This document shows positions 9,301 through 18,238 of a stretch of DNA of 64,000 bases, in pieces; positions within the stretch are counted from its first letter, which is position 1, and every line of letters begins with the position of its first letter. Both the position numbers and the translations under genes were made by a program. The stretch covers positions 1,544,501 to 1,608,500 of the forward strand of contig NZ_LT984798.1 in the NCBI RefSeq assembly GCF_900243745.1, written 5' to 3'. Under the pieces are notes generated by a model. It was not told the DNA's origin. It saw only the letters and a list, made by a program, of their open reading frames with translations, and ran no database searches. The DNA is from Desulfovibrio sp. G11 (GTDB lineage: Bacteria; Desulfobacterota; Desulfovibrionia; Desulfovibrionales; Desulfovibrionaceae).

Positions 9301-10254
9301 TTAACCCTGGGGACGGCTGACGTTCTTGCTCAGACCTTCGCCGGGCTTGATGATCTTGCTCACAGCGGCCACCATGCCCGCGGTATCGGCAATATCGGCC
9401 GGGATTATCAGGCTGTTGCCCTGCTTGGCGATATGGCCGAACTGGGTAATGTAGGCTTCTGCCAGACGAAGCTGGGCGGCGGCCACGCTGTCGTTGCCCA
9501 GCGGCTCGCCCACAATGCGCAGGCCTTCGGCAGTGGCCTGCGCCACCGTGCGGATCTGCGCGGCTTCACCTTCGGCCTGGTTGATAATGGCCTGTTTTTC
9601 GCCTTCAGACTGGGCAATGGCAGCGGCCTTGGCACCTTCGGCCAGGTTGATGCGTGACTGCATTTCGCCTTCGGACTGGGCGATGGCGGCGCGCTTTTCA
9701 CGTTCCGCACGCATCTGTTTTTCCATAGCTTCCATAACGGTAATGGGCGGCGTGATGTCGCGGATTTCATAGCGCAGCACCTTGACGCCCCAGGGAGAAG
9801 TGGCAGCGTCGAGGGCTTCCACCACTTCCTGATTGATGCGAGTACGTTCTTCAAAGGTGCGGTCAAGCTCCAGCGTGCCTATGACCGAACGCAGCGAAGT
9901 CTGCGCAAGCTGGATGGCCCCCCACTCGTAATCCGAAATGCCGTAGGCGGATTTTTCGGGCGTGATAATCTGGAGGTAGAGCACGCCGTCGATATCCACA
10001 CTCACGTTGTCGCGGGTGATGCAGGTTTGCTTGGGAACGTCCAGTACCTGCTCCTTGAGGCTGCGCTTGTAGGCGATAACATCCACAAACGGCACAAGGA
10101 TGTGAAAGCCCGCGTACAGGACCTTACTGAATTTGCCGAGCCGTTCAACAATGAAAGCCGACTGGTTCGGAACCACCACGGCGGTTTTGACCAGGATGAT
10201 GATAACCAATACGGCCAGCAGAAAAAGCCATCCGAAACTGTTCACGATTTCCAT
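9301..10254 (-). CDS. SPFH/Band 7 membrane protein (stomatin/QmcA-like)
   Basis: The 317-residue protein starts with one membrane helix (FGWLFLLAVLVIIILVKTAVV). The SPFH domain follows (VVPNQSAFIVERLGKFSKVL, DNVSVDIDGVLYLQI, YEIRDITPP), then a charged Ala/Glu-rich coiled coil with repeated AIAQSEGE and NQAEGEA units. Such proteins assemble into membrane ring scaffolds, often with proteases. The start at 10254 is chosen because AGAGG precedes it and the 14 upstream codons look unlike the family. The NfeD gene lies just upstream on the same strand, the classic partner arrangement. Confidence 0.9.
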   Translation of the reverse strand: MEIVNSFGWLFLLAVLVIIILVKTAVVVPNQSAFIVERLGKFSKVLYAGFHILVPFVDVIAYKRSLKEQVLDVPKQTCITRDNVSVDIDGVLYLQIITPEKSAYGISDYEWGAIQLAQTSLRSVIGTLELDRTFEERTRINQEVVEALDAATSPWGVKVLRYEIRDITPPITVMEAMEKQMRAEREKRAAIAQSEGEMQSRINLAEGAKAAAIAQSEGEKQAIINQAEGEAAQIRTVAQATAEGLRIVGEPLGNDSVAAAQLRLAEAYITQFGHIAKQGNSLIIPADIADTAGMVAAVSKIIKPGEGLSKNVSRPQG

Positions 10255-10431
10255 ATATACCTCTGTATGCGTATATGCGCTGCGGTTTGCGCGCAAAGAT
10301 TGCAGATGCGACGGCCCGGCTGAAGTGCGGGATATGCGTATGCCGGACCGTAATCCGGGTTCCTGCGGGCCACGGCCTTTGCCCTGGGGCTTGCTGTCGC
10401 GGGCAGGCGCCTACAGGCGCGTGTTTGCGGT

Positions 10432-10908
10432 TCAGGATTTTGTTGCCGGGCTTACATGCAGAACCAGTGCGTCGCCGGGGTCTGCCCCCTGTACGCGCAC
10501 CGGGCTGCCTTCAGCCAGTTTTTCATGGGCTGTGGCCCGCCAGAAGCTGCCGTCAATGCTTACTTCTCCGATTTTTCCGGGGTGAACGGCCTTGCTGACG
10601 ACGCCCTGCCTGCCCGTAAGGGGATGCGGGGAGCAGGATTCTTCACCGTGGCTGTTGCAGTTTCCGGCAGGTACGCGGTGGGCGCGCCCGCCGAAGACCG
10701 CCCGCAGGCGGCGGCGCAAAAAGAGCAGGGTAAGCAGGGAAAGGCAGATGAAGGTGATGAGCTGCCATGCAAGGCCCAGGCCCATAAGGGCAGTCAGGGC
10801 CGCGACCCAGGCGCCCACACCGAAAAAGAGCAGGACCATGGCCGGGGTCATGAGTTCGGCCACAAAAAAGGCCGCCCCCAGAATAAACCAGAGTAAAGGC
10901 GCGTTCAT
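10432..10908 (-). CDS. NfeD-like membrane protein
   Basis: The 158-residue protein has an N-terminal pair or trio of membrane helices (LLWFILGAAFFVAELM, MVLLFFGVGAWVAALTALMG, LITFICLSLLTLLFL). A soluble OB-fold domain follows, marked by GRQGVVSKAVHPGKIGEV, DGSFWRATA and AEGSPVRVQGADPGDALVL. NfeD proteins pair with SPFH scaffolds, and here the SPFH gene follows 177 bp downstream on the same strand. The exact cellular role in this organism is not shown by the sequence. Confidence 0.87.
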   Translation of the reverse strand: MNAPLLWFILGAAFFVAELMTPAMVLLFFGVGAWVAALTALMGLGLAWQLITFICLSLLTLLFLRRRLRAVFGGRAHRVPAGNCNSHGEESCSPHPLTGRQGVVSKAVHPGKIGEVSIDGSFWRATAHEKLAEGSPVRVQGADPGDALVLHVSPATKS

Positions 10909-10970
10909 AGTATGTTCCGTGCGGCCAGCCGTGTGCGCCGGGGCGGTGTGCCGCTGTTTTTCTTGTCTTG

Positions 10971-11011
10971 CACGGCGGGGGCCTTAACCGTGGGGAAAGG
11001 CCCCTGCCGTG
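10971..11011 (-). terminator. Hairpin downstream of the 11.0-12.0 kb gene
   Basis: A 15-bp stem with one mismatch (10971-10985 with 10997-11011) lies just after the stop of the minus-strand hypothetical gene. There is no strong T-tract. Confidence 0.55.
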
Positions 11012-11033
11012 CAGTGTGAAAACACCGGGACCG

Positions 11034-11987
11034 CTATTGCTGCGGACCCTGATCAAAGTCGATAACACGGCCCTGAAGCCAGATGTAGGCATCAATGGCC
11101 TGTCCCGCCTCAGGTTCAAAGTCGCCCAGGATCATCTTTGACGCATAGATGACAAGGCGCATGGACGGGCGGTTTTCAAAGGGAAAGGTCACGTACAGGG
11201 CTTTGACGGGCATCTTTTCCAGCTGGTAGTCCTGTACTTCTTCGATCACGGCGCGCATCTGGTATTCGCAAAAATTGCGGCCAGGCATGATCATGTGGCG
11301 GTCGCTCACATCGACCTGAAGGGGCGGCACGTCCAGACGGCCCTTGCCGGGGTTGGCTTCAAGCCAGGCTTCGGCGTGGGCTTCGTACTGTGGCCCCTGG
11401 GTGATGGTCATGTGGTCCAGCAGGGCCTTGCGCACGGCAAAGGCCAGGCCTGCCAGCAGAAAGGTGTGCGTGATCTCCGGGGTGAGATCGTTCTTGTCGC
11501 GGCCATAAAGGGGGTCAAAAAACCACATGGGGTTCTTGCCCTCGATCATGCTTACCGCCACGTTGGCCCCAAGGCCGTTCTGCCAGGGAAAAACGCCTTC
11601 GACCGTAAGGTCGTTGGGCAGGCCATCCAGCAGGGGAACGGCAGAAACCGGATCCAGTTTTTCGCCTTCTTCTCCTGCCATAAGCACAGAGGCGCGCACG
11701 GGCTGATCCTGCGGCCAAGCCATCATGATATGGTCTTTACCGCCATGCTTCCACTGCCATGAGGGGCGCGTGCCGCCCTCATGCAGGACGGTGCTCACAA
11801 TCTGCCCCATAATCTCCGCCGGGTTGCGGCCCGTCAGCACTGCCCAGGCATCGCCCAGGCCTTCATGATGCACTCGGGCATTCTCTTCGGCGTGGGCTTG
11901 CGTTTCTGCCCCGTCAGCGGGCTGCTGCTTCACGGAATTTTCCTTGTCAGCGGTTTCGGGCGCGCCGCTTTTGCTCTTTTTGGACAT
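11034..11987 (-). CDS. Conserved hypothetical protein, soluble
   Basis: I do not recognise a domain in this 317-residue protein. Its first 45 residues are polar low complexity (SKKSKSG..., KQQPADGAETQAHAEEN). The rest is a well-composed globular sequence with features such as RPSWQWKHGGKDHIMMAWP, VEGVFPWQNGLGANVAVSM, NPMWFFDPLYGRD and FPFENRPSMRLVIYASK. No signal peptide or membrane segment is visible. The start at 11987 has AAGGAA seven bases upstream, whereas the longer frame to 12029 does not. It lies between nfeD and pnp on the same strand, but gaps and hairpins on both sides suggest a separate transcript. Confidence 0.8.
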   Translation of the reverse strand: MSKKSKSGAPETADKENSVKQQPADGAETQAHAEENARVHHEGLGDAWAVLTGRNPAEIMGQIVSTVLHEGGTRPSWQWKHGGKDHIMMAWPQDQPVRASVLMAGEEGEKLDPVSAVPLLDGLPNDLTVEGVFPWQNGLGANVAVSMIEGKNPMWFFDPLYGRDKNDLTPEITHTFLLAGLAFAVRKALLDHMTITQGPQYEAHAEAWLEANPGKGRLDVPPLQVDVSDRHMIMPGRNFCEYQMRAVIEEVQDYQLEKMPVKALYVTFPFENRPSMRLVIYASKMILGDFEPEAGQAIDAYIWLQGRVIDFDQGPQQ

Positions 11988-12015
11988 GGGAATTTCCTTT
12001 ATCACTCTTTCAGCG

Positions 12016-12042
12016 CCCGGCCGGGCCATAGGCCCGACCGGG
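12016..12042 (-). terminator. Hairpin after pnp
   Basis: Nested pairs CCCGG/CCGGG and GGGCC/GGCCC around a 3-nt loop lie about 50 bp downstream of the pnp stop. There is a small internal bulge and no T-tract. Confidence 0.45.
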
Positions 12043-12089
12043 CCGCTTCAATTCAGGCTTCAATGAGCGGCGTTAAAGCCATCCGGCGT

Positions 12090-14321
12090 CTAGCGCCTGT
12101 CACCACGATCACGGCGGTCACGTCCGCCGCGGTCGCCGCGCCTGTCACCACGGTCACCCCTGTCGGAGCGCTGCGGGCGGGCGGTGTCTTCAGGATTCCA
12201 GGGATGGCCCTGTTCTTCCAGCAGCACCGCCTTGCGGCTGGCGCGGATGCGGTCGCCGTTGATTTCGATGACCTTGACCAGCATGTCTTCGCCCAGGCGC
12301 GCCACGTCGCCGGGTTGTTCCACGCGGTTCACGTCAAGCTGCGACACGTGCACAAGGGCTTCCACGTTGGGCAGCACTTCGACAATGGCGCCGATTTCCA
12401 TGATTTTGCGCACCTTGGCATTGTAGTTTTTGCCAAGATCGGGGCGCTGGTCGTAGTAGGAAACCATTTCGCGGGCTTTTTCCAGAGCTTCGGCCGTGGG
12501 GGCGAAGATGGACACGCGGCCCGAGTCTTCAATGTCCACAGAGGCGCCGGTGGCCGCGGTGATGGCCTTGATGTTCTTGCCGCCGGGACCAATGATCAGG
12601 CGGATGATGTCAGGGTTGACGAACACTTCGGCATGCTGCGGGGCGTAGCGCGAAAGTTCCTTGCGCGGCGAGGCGATGGCCTTGGCCATTTCTTCAAGGA
12701 TATGCAGGCGGCCTTCGCGGGCCTGCTGCATGGCGGTGCGCATGATCTCGGTGGTAAGGCCCGTGATCTTGATGTCCATCTGCACGCCGGTGACGCCTTC
12801 AGCAGTACCGGCAATCTTGAAGTCCATATCGCCCAGGGCGTCTTCATCACCCAGAATATCGGTAAGAACGATGAACTTTTCGCCTTCCTTGATGAGGCCC
12901 ATGGCCACACCGGCCACCGGGGCGCTCACAGGCACGCCGGCGTCCATGAGGGACAGCGAACCACCGCACACGGCAGCCATGGACGAAGAACCGTTGGATT
13001 CCATCGTTTCGGCCACCACGCGCAGGGTGAAGGGAAAGTCGGCGTCAGCGGGCAGCACGGGGCGCAGGGACTTTTCCGCCAGGGCGCCGTGGCCGATTTC
13101 GCGGCGGGACACGCGCACGGGCTTCACTTCGCCCACAGAGAAGGGCGGAAAGTTGTAGTGCAGCATAAACCGCTTGGTGACATCGCCGGTGAGGGAGTCC
13201 ATGCGCTGCTCGTCTGTGGAGGAGCCAAGGGTGGCGACCACAAGAGACTTGGTTTCGCCGCGGCGGAACAGGGCAGAGCCGTGGGCGCGGGGCAGAAGAC
13301 CGGTCTGGATCTGGATGGGCCGGACGGTGGTTGTGTCGCGGCCGTCAATGCGCGTGCCTTCGTTGACAATGCGCGCACGCACGAGCTTCTTTTCAAGCCC
13401 GCCCAGGATGTCGGACACGGCCTTGAGGGCAGCTTCGTTTTCGGCCCAGGCCGGGTCGGCCTTGAGGGTTTCCATGACCTTGTCTTTCACGGCTTTGCGC
13501 GCGTCTTTGCGGGCCATTTTTTCGGGCACGCGCAGGGCTTCTTCCATGCCGTTGGCAAGGGCCAGCTCGTGCACGCAGGCCACGAGGGCTTCATCGTCCT
13601 GGTGGGGCGTGAAGTTCATCTTGGGCTTGCCGCAAAGTTCACGCAGCTTGTGCTGGATTTCCACCAGGGGCAGAATCTGCAGGCGACCCCATTCAAGAGC
13701 CTCGATGATAACATCTTCGGAAATAAAGCGGGCGTCGCCTTCCACCATGGTGAGGGCGTCGCCGGAGGCGGCAAAGACGATATTGAGGTCGCTCTGGGCC
13801 TGCTGCTCAAAGGTGGGGTTGAGCACAAACTGGCCGCCCACGCGGGCGATGCGGCCACCGGCCACAGGGCCTTCAAAGGGCAGGGGCGAAAGCATGAGGG
13901 CCGCCGAAGCGCCGGTGAGGGCCAGCACGTCGGACTCGTTTTCCTGGTCAGCAGAAATAACGCTGGCCAGCACCTGCACGTCCTCGTTCAACCCCTTGGG
14001 GAAAAGCGGGCGGATGGGGCGGTCGATAAGGCGCGCAACCAGGGTTTCGCGCTCGGACGGGCGGCCGATTTCGCGGCGGAAAAAGCTGCCGGGAATGCGT
14101 CCGGCGGCGTACATTTTTTCAGAGTATTCAACGGTAAGGGGAAAGAAGCCCTTGTCGAATTCAAGCGGCTGGGAGCAGACGGTGACAAGCACCACGGTGC
14201 CGCCGCACTGAATCCACACTTCGCCGTGGGCCTGATTGGCCATGCGGCCGCTTTCGATGATGATTTCCTTGCCGCCCACCTGGCAGGTGACGCGGGTGGG
14301 GGTGAAGATATCTTGTGACAT
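12090..14321 (-). CDS. pnp: Polyribonucleotide nucleotidyltransferase (PNPase)
   Basis: This 743-residue phosphorolytic 3'-5' exoribonuclease has two RNase PH domains. The first starts CGGTVVLVTVCSQP. The second has RAHGSALFRRGETKSLV and GDEDALGDMDFKIAG. A KH domain (IIGPGGKNIKAITAATGASV, about 563-582) and an S1 domain (IMEIGAIVEVLPNVEALVHV, about 634-700) follow. The tail after about residue 710 is an Arg/Asp/Gly-rich repeat (SDRGDRGDRRGDRGG), longer than in most PNPases and probably an extra RNA contact. It follows rpsO as in many bacteria. Confidence 0.96.
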   Translation of the reverse strand: MSQDIFTPTRVTCQVGGKEIIIESGRMANQAHGEVWIQCGGTVVLVTVCSQPLEFDKGFFPLTVEYSEKMYAAGRIPGSFFRREIGRPSERETLVARLIDRPIRPLFPKGLNEDVQVLASVISADQENESDVLALTGASAALMLSPLPFEGPVAGGRIARVGGQFVLNPTFEQQAQSDLNIVFAASGDALTMVEGDARFISEDVIIEALEWGRLQILPLVEIQHKLRELCGKPKMNFTPHQDDEALVACVHELALANGMEEALRVPEKMARKDARKAVKDKVMETLKADPAWAENEAALKAVSDILGGLEKKLVRARIVNEGTRIDGRDTTTVRPIQIQTGLLPRAHGSALFRRGETKSLVVATLGSSTDEQRMDSLTGDVTKRFMLHYNFPPFSVGEVKPVRVSRREIGHGALAEKSLRPVLPADADFPFTLRVVAETMESNGSSSMAAVCGGSLSLMDAGVPVSAPVAGVAMGLIKEGEKFIVLTDILGDEDALGDMDFKIAGTAEGVTGVQMDIKITGLTTEIMRTAMQQAREGRLHILEEMAKAIASPRKELSRYAPQHAEVFVNPDIIRLIIGPGGKNIKAITAATGASVDIEDSGRVSIFAPTAEALEKAREMVSYYDQRPDLGKNYNAKVRKIMEIGAIVEVLPNVEALVHVSQLDVNRVEQPGDVARLGEDMLVKVIEINGDRIRASRKAVLLEEQGHPWNPEDTARPQRSDRGDRGDRRGDRGGRDRRDRGDRR

Positions 14322-14448
14322 GTGATTTCCTTTGCACAGGCGAAGGGGATTCCGGCAAAAGCGGGCAGAGCCGCACGTCCCTGCCTGATTTTCCCGGACC
14401 CCCCTTCTGGCGTTGCGCCCTCTAGGGGGCAGTTTGCATGTATATGTG

Positions 14449-14478
14449 GCAAGGGGGAGCCTCAGGCTCCCCCCTTGC
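14449..14478 (-). other. rpsO-pnp intercistronic hairpin
   Basis: A 13-bp stem with one bulged base (14449-14461 with 14465-14478) and a 3-nt loop lies 12 bp after the rpsO stop and well before the pnp start. The same place in E. coli holds a terminator and an RNase III site that controls pnp, so a similar processing role is inferred. Confidence 0.6.
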
Positions 14479-14489
14479 AGCCAAAAGCC

Positions 14490-14759
14490 TTACTTGCGCA
14501 GGCCAAGTTTTTCGATCAGGGCACGGTAGCGCTGAACGTCTGTTTTCTTCAGATAGTTGAGGATGTTGCGACGGCGGCCCACGAGTTTCAGCAGGCCGGT
14601 GCGGGAGTGAAAGTCCTTCTTGTGCTCTTTGAAGTGACCGGTAAGGTCTTCAATACGGGCGGTAAGAAGGGCCACCTGCACCTCGGGGGAGCCGGTGTCG
14701 CCCTCGTGCTTGGCGTGGGCATCAATGACGGACTTTTTCTGAGTAGGATCCAGTACCAC
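14490..14759 (-). CDS. rpsO: 30S ribosomal protein S15
   Basis: The 89 residues match S15 over its full length ([72 protein letters not shown]). The start is GTG at 14759, with AAGGAG eight bases upstream. The longer open frame to 14837 is not needed. It sits between truB and pnp in the standard order. Confidence 0.96.
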   Translation of the reverse strand: MVLDPTQKKSVIDAHAKHEGDTGSPEVQVALLTARIEDLTGHFKEHKKDFHSRTGLLKLVGRRRNILNYLKKTDVQRYRALIEKLGLRK

Positions 14760-14803
14760 AGCAGTTCTCCTTGGGTAAGGCAATGTTACGGGCCTTGACG
14801 GCC

Positions 14804-15868
14804 CTAGTTCCAAAGTCCCCTCATTACGGCCCAGCACGGCCCGGCGGGCGTGATCTCGCGTTTTGCCAAGGCCAGGGCTTGCCCCTGATCCATCAGAAAT
14901 GCGAGTTCGTCGCCGGGGGCGGCGTCAGCCTGTGGCGTACGGCAAGGCACAGCCATGCCATTACGTACGCGGGCGGCTTCTTCCGGCGTGAGGTCCACCC
15001 TGGGCCAGTGAGGCAGCGCATCCGCAACGGGGATAACGCAGCCGGGCAACAGGGTGGGGTCAGCCGTGAAGTCCGCGGGATCGCGGGCCACATCAAGGCC
15101 GAAGGGGTGACTGTACTCCCGGGTCAGTTCCGTGAGCACGGCTCCGCATCCAAGTCGCATCCCCAAGCTGTGGGCCAGGGAGCGTATATAGGTGCCGGAA
15201 CTGCATGCGACCCGAAAGCGCACAAGCGGCAGGCTTATTTCAAGCACGTCCGCCTGTGAAATTTCCATAAACTTTGTCTTTTGCGGGGCATCAAGCCCTT
15301 TGCGGGCCAGCTTGTACAGGGGCTGCCCTTCGTGTTTTGCGGCGGAATAGGACGGAACAGGCTGCTCTGTCAGTTGCAGCCATGCCGTGACCTCTCGCCG
15401 CACATCGTCTTCACTGATGTGCTGCCAGGGGGCTTCAGCCGTAACCTGGCCTTCGATGTCCCAGGTGTCGGTGGTTTGCCCGAGGCGCAGCACGCCGTTA
15501 TAAACCTTGCCGCCCCCGCTCATGAGATGGCCGGAAAGTTTGGTGGCCTGCCCGAGCAGCACCAGCAGCACACCTGAAGCCAGAGGGTCCAGTGTGCCGG
15601 CGTGGCCGATCTTTTTTTGTCCCAGCCGCTTTATGGCGGTGAGGCAACGGGCCGAGGTGGGGCCGGAAGGCTTGTTGAGCACAAGTACGCCATGTTGCTG
15701 CGGCAGGGGAGACGTACGACGGGTTTGCCCGTGCATCGCGCTGTCGGCGTTTTGTTCATGCTGCCCGTAAGCGCTCGGCCCCGAACCTCCCGCAAGGGGA
15801 CTGTTCGGCGCCGGACTTTCCGGGCATTGAAAAGGGCGGGCTTGTGCCACGTTATCTTTTTTGACCAT
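14804..15868 (-). CDS. truB: tRNA pseudouridine(55) synthase
   Basis: The enzyme converts U55 of tRNA to pseudouridine. The catalytic aspartate lies in [20 protein letters not shown], and [33 protein letters not shown] and [14 protein letters not shown] are all present. The frame gives 354 residues with about 60 extra Pro/Ser/Gln-rich residues before the family start. ATG 15868 is used because no convincing ribosome site precedes the inner ATG at 15736, but the inner start stays possible. The C-terminus ([13 protein letters not shown] onward) resembles the small PUA-like end of the family. Confidence 0.92.
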   Translation of the reverse strand: MVKKDNVAQARPFQCPESPAPNSPLAGGSGPSAYGQHEQNADSAMHGQTRRTSPLPQQHGVLVLNKPSGPTSARCLTAIKRLGQKKIGHAGTLDPLASGVLLVLLGQATKLSGHLMSGGGKVYNGVLRLGQTTDTWDIEGQVTAEAPWQHISEDDVRREVTAWLQLTEQPVPSYSAAKHEGQPLYKLARKGLDAPQKTKFMEISQADVLEISLPLVRFRVACSSGTYIRSLAHSLGMRLGCGAVLTELTREYSHPFGLDVARDPADFTADPTLLPGCVIPVADALPHWPRVDLTPEEAARVRNGMAVPCRTPQADAAPGDELAFLMDQGQALALAKREITPAGPCWAVMRGLWN

Positions 15869-16436
15869 ACGCAAGAGCGTTACATACCCTTTGCCGGGGT
15901 ATAAGTCAAAAGATATACCCTCGATAATGCCCGGCCTGACCGGCTGTGCAGCAGATTTTCTGGCCGGGGCGCAGAGCTGCGGCGTCCGTCCTGCCGGGCG
16001 CCCTTACGGACAGGGCATTTTTCCCTTGAGAGTACTTAGGCGGCTGCGCAAACAGACTCCCGCCGTGGCGGCACAAGCGCAATGCAGTGCGCTGTCAAGC
16101 GCCGGAGCGGGCGGGCCTTACTTTTGAGAACGCATATTTTCAAAGGTAAAATGTCATAGGACAACTATCGCTTGAAATGCTCTCATTGACGTCGTTTGGG
16201 CGGCAGGGGACCTGTCAGGGGCTGTGCCCCTCCGAGGCCCTTTCTGCACTCCCCGGAACACGCACAACGTTTTCAGCTACCCTTGGAGGTGCGAGGCAGC
16301 GCGTTTTTGTTGCGGAAGCTGCCTTGCTTCGCTCGTGATGGTTCTTCACGCCGCGCAATACCACCAGCAGAATCGCCTGGGGATCGGGACAAAGGACAGC
16401 CAAATATGGTGTCAGCCCGCGCTGCCAGGGGCGGTT
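15869..16436. other. 568-bp gap between truB and nrnA
   Basis: There is no convincing gene here. The gap interrupts an otherwise close minus-strand cluster and holds one copy of the dispersed palindromic repeat (16120-16188). About 16200-16420 keeps weak open frames on both strands, without ribosome sites or recognisable protein. The truB promoter is probably here, but no strong match was identified. Confidence 0.5.
16120..16188 (+). repeat. Dispersed intergenic repeat, copy 1
   Basis: The core CTTTTGAGAA...TTTTCAAAGGTAAAATG is followed by CTTGAAATGCTCTCATTG. It shares an ungapped 47-bp stretch, about 30 positions identical, with the copy at 29.66 kb. The GC-rich segment just upstream (CGGCTGCGC, CAAGCGC) resembles the one before the copy at 28.67 kb. 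Confidence 0.6.
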
Positions 16437-17546
16437 TCAAGAGGTCGTTACCTGGCTCTGGTCGTTGTTTCCGGCTGCGGTTTCATCGTCCGGCGTGTGC
16501 CGTTCTTCCCCCGTTCCCGGTGCTTCCGGAATCTCCGGCGCACGTCCGTCCAGGCGGAGGGCGATACGCCGCAGGAGTTCTTCACCGGCTTTTTTCAGCG
16601 GCAGGCGCAGGGTTCCCCCGGCGGCATTAAAGTGCCCGCCGCCACCCATATCGGCCGCCATGGCCCGTACGTCGATGGAACCGTAGGACCGCAGGCTGAA
16701 CTTGCAGAGCCTGGGGGACTCTTCGCGCAACAGGGCTGCCACCTTGACGCCGCGCAGCCGTCTGAGCTGCTCAACAAAGCCTTCGAGGTCTTCCTTGAGG
16801 GCCTGGCAGCGGCCAAGGTCTTTCAGGCTCACAGGGCAAAAGCCGATCTGCCCGTGGTGCTCCACAACAGCGCGTTCCATAAGCTGGCCCCAGAGCCGCC
16901 AGCGGCCCAGGCTCCAGTCGTTATCCATTTTTTCCCGCAGCCAGTGCAGGTGGCAGCCGTTGGCAACCAGGTGCGAGGCCAGGGCCAGCACATCGGCACT
17001 GGTGTTGCCGTGGCAGAAGCCTCCGGTATCCGTCAGCAGCCCAAGGGCAACGGAAAGCCCCAGATCGCCCGTAAGGGGCAGGTCTGCGGCCATAGCCACA
17101 TAGGCCATGAGCTGGGCTGTGGCCGCCGCTTCGGTGACCACCCAGTTACCCAGGCTGCCCATGCCGTCGCCGCCGAGGTGATGGTCAATATTTACGGTAT
17201 CCAGTTGCGGCAGCAGGGCCGCCAGCTCCGAGCCCAGGCGTTCGGGTTCGCCGCAATCCAGCAAAAGCGCGCACTGGGGCGTGAAGGGGGTATGAGCGAG
17301 GCTTGTGTGCACCACTGCGGGCATGGGAAAAAAACCCAGGTAGCGGGGCAGGCCGGGGGCGGCGTAAAGCATGAACTCCTTGCCCATGGCCCGCAGGATA
17401 TGCCCGGCGGCAGCTACGGATCCGGCGGCGTCGCCATCGGGATTGACATGGCCTGCCACCACGATGCGGTCCATGCCCTTCAGGGCCTCCACCATGCGGA
17501 GGGCGCCCTGCACGTAGGGGGCGGGAATAAAATCAGTCGGCTGCAT
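16437..17546 (-). CDS. nrnA: DHH/DHHA1 phosphoesterase, NrnA-like oligoribonuclease/pAp phosphatase
   Basis: The 369-residue protein shows the DHH signatures in order: VVAGHVNPDGDAAGSVAAA, CALLLDCGEPERLG, TVNIDHHLGGDGMG and LLTDTGGFCHGNTS. The DHHA1 glycine motif GGGGHFNAAGG lies near residue 310. NrnA-type enzymes degrade nano-RNA and 3'-phosphoadenosine 5'-phosphate. pAp handling would matter in a sulfur-metabolising cell, but the substrate is inferred from the family only. A polar tail of about 35 residues ends the protein. The start overlaps the DUF503 stop by 14 bp, so the two are translationally coupled. Confidence 0.9.
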   Translation of the reverse strand: MQPTDFIPAPYVQGALRMVEALKGMDRIVVAGHVNPDGDAAGSVAAAGHILRAMGKEFMLYAAPGLPRYLGFFPMPAVVHTSLAHTPFTPQCALLLDCGEPERLGSELAALLPQLDTVNIDHHLGGDGMGSLGNWVVTEAAATAQLMAYVAMAADLPLTGDLGLSVALGLLTDTGGFCHGNTSADVLALASHLVANGCHLHWLREKMDNDWSLGRWRLWGQLMERAVVEHHGQIGFCPVSLKDLGRCQALKEDLEGFVEQLRRLRGVKVAALLREESPRLCKFSLRSYGSIDVRAMAADMGGGGHFNAAGGTLRLPLKKAGEELLRRIALRLDGRAPEIPEAPGTGEERHTPDDETAAGNNDQSQVTTS

Positions 17547-17829
17547 ATATTTCCACCTGACTGTCCACCATTTCTTCCGGGCAAACGGCTTCCATCATGA
17601 GCGCGCATTTGTCCATGCGGCTACGCAGGTGTCCTTCGCTGTTGGAAATGGAGACAACGGCCAGCCGCAGGCGGCTGAGACTGTTCTCAGTGCCTGCCTC
17701 GGCGATGGCCACGTTGAATTTGTTTCGGGTCTTCTGCTTCAGGCTGTTGGCAACGCGGCGTTTTGCCTTAAGATTGTCGTTGCCGTGCAGACTGAATTCC
17801 ACGGTAAGAACAGCCATGAACATGGTCAT
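17533..17829 (-). CDS. DUF503 (YlxP-like) protein
   Basis: The 98-residue product is the short alpha/beta DUF503 family (FMAVLTVEFSLHGNDNLKAK, NKFNVAIAEAGTENS, LRLAVVSISNS). It occurs next to infB in many bacteria and has no settled biochemical function. The start is uncertain among ATGs at 17829, 17823 and 17817, since no clear ribosome site precedes any of them. In B. subtilis the ylxP gene is followed by rbfA, but here nrnA follows directly and no rbfA-like frame is visible. Confidence 0.82.
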   Translation of the reverse strand: MTMFMAVLTVEFSLHGNDNLKAKRRVANSLKQKTRNKFNVAIAEAGTENSLSRLRLAVVSISNSEGHLRSRMDKCALMMEAVCPEEMVDSQVEIYAAD

Positions 17830-18238
17830 ATGTATGTGTTTGCGCTTCATGCGTCGGCAGGCGCGCTTGCTGCCTGTTGCGGAGGCCGCTTTTCCGCCCG
17901 GCCTGTGCCGGGTTATGCGTGCCGTGCCGGACATGAAAGCCGGTTTTTATAAACAGTCCTTAATAGGTCCCGGAACTAATACTATCTGCACCGGTCAAAT
18001 AACACCAGTTTTTTATTGCCTCATACGAAATGCCTTGAACAGCGGCTTCCGATCCTTGCCCGGGAGCCCATTGCGCCTGCGGCGCCGGACTTGAGACGCA
18101 CGGACGTGTGCTGTTCTACGGGCGTGCTCGAGCAGGGGGCATGCCGGAAGCTTGCCAAGCGTCAACGGGGGAGGCTTCTCTGTAAAGAAACCTCCCCCGA
18201 AAACCAGTGATTATCAGCCGTGCGACCGGCGCACGTAA
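17830..18238. other. 409-bp gap between infB and the DUF503 gene
   Basis: It holds the infB hairpin (18166-18199) and, nearer the DUF503 gene, an AT-richer stretch (about 17940-18015) that may hold a promoter for the DUF503-nrnA pair. No coding signal was found. Confidence 0.5.
18166..18199 (-). terminator. Hairpin after infB
   Basis: A 9-bp stem of CGGGGGAGG (18166-18174) with its complement (18191-18199) lies about 40 bp past the infB stop. There is no T-tract. Confidence 0.6.

Noticed and set aside
11781..14318. An 845-codon plus-strand frame opposite pnp
   Set aside because: It is the antisense of PNPase, with Gly/His/Ala-rich low complexity and no ribosome site. pnp matches its family throughout.
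16215..16403. Minus-strand 62-codon frame between truB and nrnA
   Set aside because: No ribosome site and no family. Frames are open on both strands here, as expected from base composition.
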